Assembly: GCA_030949555.1 (NCBI GenBank)
Contig: JAUZSJ010000017.1
Span: forward strand, 1 to 37,839
Direction: 5' to 3'
Length of the DNA: 37,839 nt
From: Persephonella sp.
GTDB lineage: Bacteria; Aquificota; Aquificia; Aquificales; Hydrogenothermaceae
The number at the start of each line of letters is the position of its first letter. Within the stretch, counting starts at the first letter, position 1. The position numbers and the translations under genes were made by a program. The notes under the pieces are model-generated. The model was not told the origin of the DNA. It ran no database searches and saw only the letters and a list, made by a program, of their open reading frames with translations. Shown here one piece after another: positions 1-9,898 of this stretch.

Positions 1-184
1 GCGTTTCCTGTTTTATCAGTTCCTTAAAAAGGTAATATACTTTTCTGTATCTAATTCTTCCCAGGTTTTTCCTATAAAACTGAGGATTTCTGACAGCTGC
101 CTGGAGAATAGCTCAACCTCATCTTCTTTTAAGTTTCAATTTTGAAAGCTGGGCAACCTTCAGAACTGTTTCTCTATCTATCAT
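1..184 (-). CDS. gatC: Asp-tRNA(Asn)/Glu-tRNA(Gln) amidotransferase subunit C, partial at left edge, frameshifted
   Basis: Reverse-strand translation, corrected for one indel, reads MIDRETVLKVAQLSKLKLKEDEVELFSRQLSEILSFIGK.WEELDTEK, a typical GatC N-terminus. Confidence 0.7.
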
Positions 185-229
185 TTTTTCCCCAGATATA
201 TTTTTCGTCATCCAAAACTATTTTAACAT

Positions 230-982
230 TTATGATTTTTGAGGAAAGAAAGGGCAGGAGGTGCCCTTAGTTGGAATTTTATATTTTTGGGAAGTTGTCT
301 GGGAAAGTTCCCTGATAAGGAAACAAAGTGCAAATATGAGTCCTTTCTGTATCTCTGGGTCTCTTATAGCTTTTAAAAGTCCTCCCTATTCCCGGCTTTT
401 CAGGCTGCTCTTCAATCTCTTTTTGATGCTTTTTCTATGCTGGTTAGAGATCTGCAGTTCCTATCTCTTCAACCCTGAGATTTTGCAAGGTTTACCGTTA
501 TGTCTGTTATCAGGGGACCATCCTCTCAACCATTGGAGTCTGAAAATGCATTTCTCATTACTGCAAGAGCGTTGACTGTATCCATAAGAGCTTCCATGTT
601 GTTTTCCGGCTGAAAGAGGGTTTTCCAGGTGTGGCAGTAATATCTCTTTTTGTAGTTTGACCTGTTAACCTCATCAACAAGTTCTCAAGTTCTGAGACTG
701 TTGAGGGTTGGCCCGCTCTACCATTGAGTCTGTAAATGCATTGAGCATCGTTGATAGGGCAGTTGTAGTCTCAATCAGATTTTCCACAGACTTGTTCAGA
801 GCCTCAGCATTTTTTGTCAGTTTGTCTATTGCTTCCATCATCTGAGGGTCGCTCAGCTTATCTCCAAGTTCAATAAGCTTTTCCACATTCTGGGTCAGTC
901 TCTCTACCATCTGGTCAGTAAGAGCATTGGTCATTGTTTCAAGAACAACATTTATCTCTTTTCCATTTCCATTCTCAGACAT
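230..982 (-). CDS. DUF1641-family protein, several frameshifts
   Basis: MSENGNGKEINVVLETMTNALTDQMVERLTQNVEKLIELGDKL...; corrected C-terminus GLLKAIRDPEIQKGLIFAL matches the DUF1641 signature. ORF 674..1009 is only its N-terminal part. Confidence 0.7.
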
Positions 983-995
983 TTTTAGCCCTCCT

Positions 996-2137
996 TTATA
1001 AGATTCCACGTGCAGTAAGCCAGTAAATCCTGTTGTAGCCCAGCTTCAGCCAGTGAATCATCTTTGATGGGGGAACTGGGTCTGGAGGTGTTGTGTAGTT
1101 AAACCATACATATGTTGCAGAGCTGAAACCTGTTTCTATGAAACACATAACCTTACCGTCGTAGTCTCTGGCAGGATGTCCTTCTTTTATTTCTGCGATA
1201 ATATTTTCGGCAACCACATCTGCTTCAAAATGGGCTGTTGAACCTGCTTTTGATATAGGAAGATTTGTTGTGTCTCCGCATACATAAACATTTTCATGAC
1301 CTTCTGCTTTCAGCAGATGTCTGTCTGTTGGAACCCAGCCGTCCTGAATACCTGAGTTTATCAGTGCATCTGTTCCTTTGTGGGGAGGTATTGCAATGAG
1401 CAGGTCAAACTCCTTTTCAAAACCTTCCATACTGTGGATAACTCCGCTTCCATTTTTGCCTTCTATTTTTTCCATATTAAACAGAGTTTCATACTTTATG
1501 TCCCTTTTTTCAAACTCAGGAACTGCCCAGTTTGCAACTGGTTCAAGAGCATGAACCCTTCCTATAGGATATGTGTAGTGAAGTTCAACTTTGTCTCTTA
1601 TTCCTTTTGCCCTGAAATATTCATCAAGCATAAATGTTATCTCAAGTGGAGCAACAGGACATTTATGGGGAGCTGCATTAGATACAACAACTCTTCCGCC
1701 TTCAAATTTTCTCAGCTTTTCTCTCAGTTTTTTTGCTCCTTCAAGGGTATAGAATATATCTCCGTGTTCATCCAGTCCCTCTATCAGGTCAGTTCTTGGA
1801 TTTGAACCAGTAGCAATAACGAGGTAGTCATACTCAACATTTTTCCCTGACTTCGTTCTCACAAGATTTGCATTAAATCAAACTCTTCAATCTCATCGTG
1901 TATAAAAATAACTGATGGGTTAAGCAGGTCTCTCATATCTTTAAACATCTCATCTTCTCTGAATCTGTCAAAAACAACGTACAGCAGTGCAGGCTGGTAC
2001 ATGTGTTTCTCTTCTTTGTCAATAACCTTTATAATCACTTCCCCATTCTGGATTTCCCTGTGAAGACCTCTTGCTAAAAGGTTTGCAATGATTGACCCTG
2101 CTGTGCCACCACCTGCAATAACAACATGTGTTGCCAT
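996..2137 (-). CDS. FAD-dependent pyridine nucleotide-disulfide oxidoreductase, sulfide:quinone oxidoreductase / flavocytochrome c sulfide dehydrogenase-like; one frameshift near 1860
   Basis: N-terminal VVIAGGGTAGSIIANLLARGL Rossmann motif, YDYLVIATGSNPR, APHKCPVAPLE, VYVCGDTTNLPISKAGSTAHFEA, GKVMCFIETG. Confidence 0.85.
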
Positions 2138-2161
2138 CTTAAAAACCTCCTTGTTTATTTA

Positions 2162-2392
2162 GTTTTTTTTACTTTTACAACCCAGTAACCATCTTTTCCT
2201 CTGTCCCTAAATACTCATGCCCTACTTTTTGATCCATGCTGGTATATCTTTTGCTGAACCTTTGTCTGTTGAAAGGACGTGGAGCTCTGTTCCTACAGGG
2301 ACAGATTTTATTTTTGATATAAGTTCCATCAAAGGCCCCGGGCAGAAAGACCCTCTTGCGTCAACTACAACTACATTCTCTGACATTTTTTA
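2162..2392 (-). CDS. tusA: TusA-family sulfurtransferase, two A-run deletions near the 3' end
   Basis: [54 protein letters not shown] then, after adding one A twice, [27 protein letters not shown] motif is typical of TusA/SirA. Not called as a minus-strand ORF in the track. Confidence 0.85.
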
Positions 2393-2407
2393 TACCTCCA
2401 TTTTTAT

Positions 2408-2807
2408 TTAGATAACCATTATCTCTCCACCTTCAGCTATTCCAAGGAACTCTGTTATTCCCACCATGTCATCAAAAAGACCCTCTTCTAAATCTTCTAA
2501 CTCCCACCCAAGAACATCCATAGCGAGACCACAGGCATAAAGTTTTACGTCACCAAGTTCTTTTGCCTGTCTGAAAACATCAATAAAGAATGGTGCATTC
2601 TTTTCCATGATTGCATTTCCAACAATGCTTTCAGACTGGGCTCTCTCTTCTTTTGACAGACCTTTCTTAAATGGGGGTATTGCTCCCATTGTTACAAAAA
2701 TTCTCACTTCAGGAGCCAAATGTTGCCACAACAGAAGAGAGCATTGCTGCCATCTGGAGCTTTTCAAGTGTCCCTGTTCCAAGAACAATGACCAGTTTTT
2801 GATCCAT
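2408..2807 (-). CDS. DsrE/DsrF-like family protein, one frameshift
   Basis: MDQKLVIVLGTGTLEKLQMAAMLSSVVATFGS / EVRIFVTMGAIPPF...VKLYACGLAMDVLGW...DDMVGITEFLGIAEGGEIMVI; SD AGGAGGG upstream of ATG. Confidence 0.8.
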
Positions 2808-3067
2808 AGCTACCCTCCTAAAAGTATTTTTTATTAATTTAGTAAGTAAGTATATTTTTATATTTTTAATGTTGGATATAAAATTTCAGGTTGTCAAACA
2901 CTAACCTAATAAAAAATAGTAAAAATTATTAATAACTATGTCTGTGTTTGCGTGGGGAAGGTTAACAACAGAAAAATTTATGATAAAAATCATTCCTGAT
3001 AGAGGATAAATAGATTAGATTATAACTACCTCAAGTTAGCATCCCCCTCCCTCCCCCTCCATTTCCT

Positions 3068-3092
3068 GCGGGTCTCAATGACCCGCCTTTTT
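3068..3092 (+). terminator. Rho-independent terminator, + strand orientation
   Basis: Perfect 7-bp stem GCGGGTC-TCAAT-GACCCGC followed by CTTTTT. The T-tract lies only on the + side. Confidence 0.6.
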
Positions 3093-5123
3093 ATTTTCTT
3101 CTTTTTTTAAAGTAACCGCTCAGCCATTTTAATGCTTTTTCTGGTTTGTCTATAAGGTCTTCTCTACCGTTTTTTATAAGAACTGCTTTCTGCTTTTCTG
3201 ATAGTGTATAAGATTTCATTGCTTCTTTCTTTGCTCTGTTTATCCATTTCTTTATTTTTTCCTTGTCCTGCAGGACATCATCTGGAAGCTCTATTCCTGT
3301 TTTTTCTGAGAGGGATTTTGCATATGCTATCTGCTTTTCTGTTGGTTTTGTTTCTCTGTGCTGATCTATAAATTTTTTCAGCTCCTGTGGGTTGTCCAAT
3401 ATGTTGGATATGTCTTTCCCGTGTTTCTCTGCAAGGTCTAATGCATATTGAAGCATCTTTTTTGAGACAACAGCTTTGCCTGAAGACTGGGTTTTTCGTA
3501 TATCTGACTGGACAAACTCTCTTCCAGTCTTTTCTCTCTGCTCTACGCTGTCTAAAAGTCTTCCATCTTTTTGGTGAAGTCATAATCTACTACCCAGCTG
3601 TATTTTTTGTCTAAATAATCTATTAGCTCGTATGCTGCCTGAGTTGGTTTTAATGCATTTCCTTCCTTTATTACATACCCTCTGTCTTTTATTGTTTTCA
3701 TTATGGTTGCGTATGTGGAAGGTCTGCCTATACCAAGTTCTTCAAGTTTTCTAACCAGTGACCCTTCTGTGTATCGTTGTGGTGGTTTTGTCCATTTTTC
3801 TTCCAATTTCTGGTCTATCTTTTTCAGTTTTTCCTCTTTTTGCAGAGGGGGAATTTTCTGTGTTTCTTCCCTGTCTTCTATATTGTAAAGTCTTTTATAT
3901 CCGTCAAATATTATTACAGAGCCTGTTGTTTTGAATCGGTATCCTTTTATATCAAAAATTGCTGTTGTTCTTTCGTAAACTGCTTCTTTCATCTGTGATG
4001 CTATTGTTCTCTTATAAATAAGTCTCAGAAGTCTGAAGTGGTCTTCTGTCAGGCCTTTTTCCTGAATGAGCTGTTTCTGTTTTTCTAGAGGAACAAAGTT
4101 TGTTATTCTGATGGCTTCGTGGGCGTCTGCCTGTGTGTTTTTTGAGCGGTATATTTTAGCTCTTTGAGGCAGGTATTCCTGTCCAAAATGCTCTTTTATA
4201 AATGCTCTTATACTTTTGACTGCTTCATCTGATATTCTGACGCTGTCTGTTCTGTGATAGGTTATAAGGCCATTTTCAAATAAATCCTGCGCAAGGAGCA
4301 TAGTTTTTTCTGGGGAAAATTTCAACTGGGCGTTTGCTGTCTGTTGCAGTAACAGATGTTGTAAATGGCGGTTTTGGAGACTGTTTTATCTGCTTCTTCT
4401 GGATTTCTACAACTGTTGCTTCTGTCTCTTCTGTGATTTCTTTATATATCTTTTCTGCTAAATTTCTGTCTTCTATTCTCTGTTTTTCGTAAAATGCTGT
4501 AAAGGTAACATCTGATTTTTCTAAAATAACTGAAAGGACATAGTAGGGTACTGGTTTGAATGACTGTATCTCTCTTTCCCTTTCAACTACCAGTCTTACG
4601 GCAGGAGACTGGACTCTCCCTACACTGAACCTTCCTCCAATCTCTCTGGACGCAATGGGAGAGAGTATGTATCCAACAATCCTGTCTCCAACCCTCCTTC
4701 CTAAAAATGCGTCAAACAGTCCAGAGTTTGTTTTTCAAACTCGGGAGCCTTTTTAATTACTTCTTTGATATGTTTTTGGGTTATTTCGTGGAACTCTGCC
4801 CTTTTTATCTCTTTTGCTTTCCTTTTCAGTTCATCATACATAAAGTATCCTATGGCATAACCTTCTCTGTCAGGGTCTGTTGCTATGTAGACCTCTGCAT
4901 TCTCTGCTATCTTTTTTATCTCAGACAGAATCTTTCTGTGGTTTTTAGATTTTATAACGAATTTTGGCTGGAAATTCTTCAGGTCAACTCCTATTTCCTT
5001 TTCAGGGAGGTCTTTAAAATGCCCTACAGTGGCTTTTACAGAAAAATTTTTACCTAAAATCTTCTGTATCTCCCTTGCCTTTTTTGGCGATTCTACAATC
5101 ACTACTTTTCTGATTTTTCCCAT
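3091..5123 (-). CDS. topA: DNA topoisomerase I, several frameshifts
   Basis: Toprim N-terminus (VVIVESPKKAREIQKILGKNFSVKATVGHFKDLP; ATDPDREGYAIGY) and central GLITYHRTDSVRISDEAV; ...GIGRPSTYATIMKTIKDRGYV. C-terminus ends LSGYFKKRRK*. Confidence 0.93.
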
Positions 5124-5809
5124 CTACCTACCTTCTGTTTTTTTATTGGGTCTTCTAAACCTAACGATTTAAATGCTTCCTCCCTCTGTCTGCATGTTGC
5201 ACATTCACCGCATGGAGGAATTGTTCCCCTGTAGCAGGAGTATGTTTTTTCATATGGAACATTAAGCTCTAATCCTAACTTTAGAACCTCTATTTTTGTC
5301 ATTCCTAAAAATGGCGTCCATACTTTAATCCTGTTTTTCTTTTTTGCAACCATCACAGATGATGCGTTTATTGCAGCTTCTGCTGATGATGCAAACTCTG
5401 CTCTACAGTCAGGATATGGGCTGTCAACAGAATGGATGCCTATGCCTATGTTCTCTATCTGGTAAATGTCTGCAAATGATGCAGCAATCGCTAAAAAGTT
5501 TAAATTTCTCATGGGAACAGTTGTTATGGGAGGTCCTTCCGGATATTCCTCCGATGGCACTTCTATACTTTTGTCTGTAAGGGCTGAGCCTTCTATTCCT
5601 TTTAAGTGAGGAACTTCTGCTATAAAATGCTTCTTCACTTTTGCCTCTTTTACCAGTTCTTTTGCAAACTGGAGCTCTACACTATGTTTCTGACCATAAT
5701 TAAACGATATTGCATAGATATCTTTAAACTCTTTTTTTGCAAACCACAGAAGTGTGGCACTGTCCATTCCTCCGGACACAAGAATGATAGCATTACTGGA
5801 CTGCTTCAT
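5102..5809 (-). CDS. queC: 7-cyano-7-deazaguanine synthase
   Basis: Intact 235 aa ORF: ILVSGGMDSATLLWFAK PP-loop; CYRGTIPPCGECATCRQREEAF zinc-binding Cys cluster. Confidence 0.93.
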   Translation of the reverse strand: MKQSSNAIILVSGGMDSATLLWFAKKEFKDIYAISFNYGQKHSVELQFAKELVKEAKVKKHFIAEVPHLKGIEGSALTDKSIEVPSEEYPEGPPITTVPMRNLNFLAIAASFADIYQIENIGIGIHSVDSPYPDCRAEFASSAEAAINASSVMVAKKKNRIKVWTPFLGMTKIEVLKLGLELNVPYEKTYSCYRGTIPPCGECATCRQREEAFKSLGLEDPIKKQKVGRWEKSEK

Positions 5810-6200
5810 TTTCTTCCTTTGCCTCTTTCAAGCTTTTTATTTTTCCTGTTTTCAGCTTTACAGTTCCTTCAAACACACCTTTTGGCTCTATGGTTATCTC
5901 ATTGTAGGTGATTTCCCCTGTAAATTTTCCACCAGACAGTATCTCCACACTGTTACAGTCAGCATTTCCTTCTACATATCCATTTATGATAATCTTTTCA
6001 GCAGATATCTTTCCTTTCACTTTTCCATTTTTTCCCACTGTTACAACATTTTCAGACATTATACTTCCTTCCACTTCCCCGTCAATATGAACAGAGCCTT
6101 TAAATCTCAGTTCTCCTGATATAAAGGAACCTTCACTGATAATTGTTGTTCTGGAACTGTCTGAAGATTTGCTGTTATTCCTCTTATTAAAGATTCCCAT
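5793..6200 (-). CDS. Bactofilin (polymer-forming cytoskeletal protein)
   Basis: MGIFNKRN...SFISGELRFKGSVHIDGEVEGSI...VGKNGKVKGKISAEKIIINGYVEGNADCNSVEILSGGKFTGEI: bactofilin beta-helix repeats. Currently in frame with the upstream peptidase. Confidence 0.85.
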   Translation of the reverse strand: MGIFNKRNNSKSSDSSRTTIISEGSFISGELRFKGSVHIDGEVEGSIMSENVVTVGKNGKVKGKISAEKIIINGYVEGNADCNSVEILSGGKFTGEITYNEITIEPKGVFEGTVKLKTGKIKSLKEAKEENEAVQ

Positions 6201-6216
6201 TTTACATGCCTCTCGC

Positions 6217-7032
6217 TTAGAGAATATTTTTTTATACTCTATCTTTTTCCATTTTATAAAATTGACAGGATTCAGTGGTCTTTGCAAGTATCTCACTTCA
6301 TAGTGGAGGTGTGGGCCGTTGATAAGTCCAGTATTGCCTGAGTATCCAATAAGCTGTCCTTTTTCAACAAAATCTCCCATCTTTACTTTTATTTTGCTCA
6401 GATGCCCATACAGTGTTTTAAATCCGTAGTTGTGCTGTATTATAACAAAGTTTTCCGTAGTTTCCCTTTTTACCTGCATACTCAACAATTCCTCTTGCTG
6501 TTGCATAGACAGGTGTCCCCCACTTTGCCCTCAGGTCAACTCCTGGATGAAAGTCCCTCTGACCGTTAACTGGGTGTTTTCTGTAGCCAAATCTGCTGGT
6601 TATTACCGTTTTTTTGAGAGGTGAGCCGTTGGGTATGTTTTTGAACATGTGGTATATCTGGGCTGTAGTGAGGGAGAGCTGATTTATCCTGTCTGATAAC
6701 TCTTTGTCCTCTTCTGGTCTCAATCCTATCATCTCTTCTATATTTTTCAGTTTTTCTGTTATCTGTTTAAGCTCTGAATTTTTCTGTTCTATGCTTTTTT
6801 TAAGGGCAATATTTTCCTTTGTCATCTGTAGAAACTGGTTCTGTAGTTTTTCCTTTTTTTCTGATAGCTGGGAGACCTCTTTTGTCAAATAATATATAAC
6901 TGCTGTACTTGTAATAATAAAGAACAGAATGAAGCTGGCAAAATACAGAATGTATCTCTTTACTATCTGTTTTAATGTATACTGCCTGATACCATTTACA
7001 TCATGGATGGTTATGATAAACTTGTCTTTCAT
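6217..7032 (-). CDS. M23-family metallopeptidase with N-terminal TM and coiled coil, one frameshift near 6450
   Basis: TM segment then coiled coil, SRFGYRKHPVNGQRDFHPGVDLRAKWGTPVYATARGIVEYAGKKGNYGK... / TLYGHLSKIKVKMGDFVEKGQLIGYSGNTGLINGPHLHYEVR (HxxxD and HLHYE metal-binding motifs). 3' end depends on an A7/A8 homopolymer. Confidence 0.87.
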
Positions 7033-7034
7033 GA

Positions 7035-8147
7035 TTAGTTTTGCTGTTTTTCTGAAGCGTTCCACTTCAGGTAGCTTTCAATAAAGCTGTCAATTTCTCC
7101 ATCCATCACTGCCTCTACATTACCTGTTTCATATCCTGTTCTCAGGTCTTTTACCATCTGGTAAGGGTGGAATATGTAAGACCTTATCTGGCTACCCCAT
7201 GAGATATCTTTCTTTTCACCTTCCAGCTCTTTCTGTTTCTCTTTCTGTTTCTGAAGTTCATACTGATAGAGCTTTGCCTTTAGCATCTGCATTGCTTTTG
7301 CCCTGTTCTGTATCTGGGACCTTTCACTCTGGCATGAGACAGTTATACCTGTTGGGATGTGAACAATTCTTACTGCTGAGTCTGTTGTGTTAACATGCTG
7401 TCCTCCTGCTCCTGATGCTCTGAAGGTGTCTATCCTCAGGTCTTCCTCTTTTATCTCAACCTTGACCTCTTCCCCTATCTCTGGTATGACAGACACAGCG
7501 GCAAAAGATGTATGTCTTCTTTTGTTTGCATCAAATGGAGATATTCTGACAAGCCTGTGAACTCCCTGCTCCCCTTTTAAGTATCCATAGGCGTAAGGGC
7601 CTTTTATAATAACTGTTGCACTTTTTATCCCGGCAACGTCGTCAGGCTGGTAATCTACCATCTCAACCTGAAATCCATTTTTCTCAGCCCATCTGAGATA
7701 CATCCTGAGGAGCATTTCTGTCCAGTCACACGCTTCCACTCCCCCAGAACCTGCCTGAAGGGTTAAGATAGCATCCTTGAAGTCATACTCTTCAGATAAA
7801 AGGCTGGCTGTTTCTAATCTGTCTATCTCTTTTTCTAATGAAGTAAGCTCCCTTTCTGCTTCCTTTTCTGCCTCTTCATCATATTCTATCTCAAGTAGCT
7901 GTATGTACTCATCTATATCTTTTAGCCTTTTTTCTACCCCTTTAATTTCTTCTAATTTGTTTGCTATGCTGTTTCTTCTACTTGCTGTTTCCTGTGCCTT
8001 TTTCTGGTCATTCCAGAAGTCAGGCTTTCCCATCTCCCGGTCTAAACTTTTCAGCTCTTTTTCTAAACTTTCAGGTTTTAAAATCTCTTTTATATTTTCA
8101 AACCTATTGGAAAGCTGGTTTAGTTTTTCTTTCAGTTCTACAATCAT
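7035..8147 (-). CDS. prfB: Peptide chain release factor 2
   Basis: 370 aa intact; SPF tripeptide ([15 protein letters not shown]) and GGQ motif ([20 protein letters not shown]). Confidence 0.95.
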   Translation of the reverse strand: MIVELKEKLNQLSNRFENIKEILKPESLEKELKSLDREMGKPDFWNDQKKAQETASRRNSIANKLEEIKGVEKRLKDIDEYIQLLEIEYDEEAEKEAERELTSLEKEIDRLETASLLSEEYDFKDAILTLQAGSGGVEACDWTEMLLRMYLRWAEKNGFQVEMVDYQPDDVAGIKSATVIIKGPYAYGYLKGEQGVHRLVRISPFDANKRRHTSFAAVSVIPEIGEEVKVEIKEEDLRIDTFRASGAGGQHVNTTDSAVRIVHIPTGITVSCQSERSQIQNRAKAMQMLKAKLYQYELQKQKEKQKELEGEKKDISWGSQIRSYIFHPYQMVKDLRTGYETGNVEAVMDGEIDSFIESYLKWNASEKQQN

Positions 8148-8203
8148 GGCTCTGACCTGTGTTTATTTATTTTGCCCATATAATATAGAAACTGAGAATT
8201 ATT

Positions 8204-8653
8204 TCAACCACCTTTTGAGGCAAGTAAATAGGCCCATAGGGAACCTGCTACCACAAAAACAGGAAGAACAATTATAACAGTCATAACATTCCCCAGTATT
8301 ACAGCAATAACTGTTTTTATCCATGTGGAGCGGAGGAAGTATTTTGCCACAAATATTTCAATAGTAACAGCTATCAGCACAGGTATCCATAGCATGCCGG
8401 GAGCATAAACACCGGCAGAAATCATAAGAGTTCTTACAAAACCTAAAATCACATAAGCTATAAGGGTTATCAGAAATGCTGTTTTGTATGTTATATGTCT
8501 TATAAGAGCGAGCCTGCCTGCATACCACAGTGAGAAGGCTCCTATTATAAGGAAAACTGCAGCAAAAAGAAGTTTGTATATAATGTCTGCTACAGGGTCT
8601 CCAGTTGACATCAGGTCCATCATATCTTTGCTGGGAAGCGTATGCAGGTACAA
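8204..8653 (-). CDS. Conserved integral membrane protein of unknown function
   Basis: 149 aa intact ORF with about four hydrophobic segments, lying in the same-strand gene run between midA and prfB. Confidence 0.55.
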   Translation of the reverse strand: MYLHTLPSKDMMDLMSTGDPVADIIYKLLFAAVFLIIGAFSLWYAGRLALIRHITYKTAFLITLIAYVILGFVRTLMISAGVYAPGMLWIPVLIAVTIEIFVAKYFLRSTWIKTVIAVILGNVMTVIIVLPVFVVAGSLWAYLLASKGG

Positions 8654-8668
8654 TCATACTTTTCTCCG

Positions 8669-9826
8669 TTACAGTCTGTATCTGTCACTTATATATGGTA
8701 ACATCTCAAGGCCTTTTATCTGGGGATTTTCAACATTTTTGTGCTGAACCAGAACTTTGAATTTCTCTCCCATTCCTTTTGGCAGAACAAGAGTTTTCAG
8801 CCGGTTTAATCTTTCATAAGACTGAATATCATTTTTTTCCTGAAGCTCTGCCATTACATCCATCAGTCCTAAATTAGTGAGGAAGTGTGCCTGGTCTGTA
8901 AATCCTGTAAAATTCTAACCCTGCAAACCATCCCATAATACTTGAGGGGCTGAAAAGTTCACGTGAGATGTGATATCTTGCATTCCCACATTCTGGTAAA
9001 AATTTTCAGAATACTGGTGCCGGTAATAACACAGAAGCGTTCCTCTCATCCTGTAAGGTTTGTAAAGCTCGGCAGATGGATAACCATAATCTACTGTTAT
9101 CACATATCCTTTTTTCAGCTTTTTTCCTATTTTCTGTATGTAGTCTGCAGCATCAAGGTTTATCTCTGTCTGCATACCTTCAGGGATGTTTATGTTCAGC
9201 TCATTAATGTATCTGATAATCTCTTCAGATGGTTCTTTCAGAATTTCCTGAACATTTTCTTCTTCATCTAAAGAGATATAAACCTCATAAACTTTCCCAT
9301 TTATTTTTCGTATTATGTGAACAGGAAATGCGTCAAACAGCTCGTTGGAGAATATCACTCCTGTAATACTTTCATCTTCAAAATCAATAATGTCCTGAAC
9401 CCATCTGACGTTATTAAACGGCTCTAATATTTCTTTCTGTGTTTTTATGTGGTATGGGGATTTTTCTATGATGATATACTGGCTGCTTTTGTAAACATCT
9501 GGATAATTTTTTTTCAGGAAATTCAGTACATCATAAGCCAGATATCCTTTCCCTGCTCCTATCTCAACAATCTGAAAATCTATTTCTCCTGCTTTTTCAT
9601 AAATCTCAACAAACTGTTTTCCTAAAAGCTCTCCATATGCTCTGTCAAGTTCTGATGCAGTAAAAAAATCTCCAGAGCCTCCTATTTTTTCTTCAGGAGA
9701 TGTGTAATAACCAAGCTCTGGATAGTATAAAGCCATATCCATAAAGTCCCTGAATGATAAAGCTCCTTCTTTTTTTATACGGTCCTTGATTATTGAAACA
9801 AGCTGCTTTTTTCCTGTCAGTTTCAA
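8669..9826 (-). CDS. midA: MidA/NDUFAF7-family SAM-dependent methyltransferase, one frameshift near 8915-8935
   Basis: GALSFRDFMDMALYYPELGYYTSPEEKIGGSGDFFTASEL, IVEIGAGKGYLAYDVL, GVIFSNELFDAFPVHII, GYVITVDYGYPSAELY...GTLLCYYRHQ: family hallmarks. Confidence 0.88.
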
Positions 9827-9898
9827 TTAAAACCACCTGTTAGATTATCTCCAAATGATATTATAAACCTGTGAGGAGAGAGGGGCAAAGACCCCTTT

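Noticed and set aside
261-575. + strand ORF of 104 aa in the ORF track
   Set aside because: Lies antisense to the frame-corrected DUF1641 gene; low-complexity Leu/Ser/Phe composition typical of an antisense shadow ORF.
1380-1805. 141-aa + strand ORF
   Set aside because: Antisense of the SQR-like gene; Phe/Ser/Cys-rich shadow ORF with no recognisable domain.
2938-3009. Short + strand ORF MSVFAWGRLTTEKFMIKIIPDRG in the dsrE-topA gap
   Set aside because: No Shine-Dalgarno sequence and only 23 codons; kept only as part of the candidate sRNA interval.
7777-8277. 166-aa + strand Ser-rich ORF
   Set aside because: Antisense to prfB, whose frame is intact and unambiguous.
9881-9896. AGGGG-CAAAGA-CCCCT hairpin between nuoI and midA
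   Set aside because: Short stem and no good U-tract in the direction of transcription (minus strand); too weak to call as a terminator.
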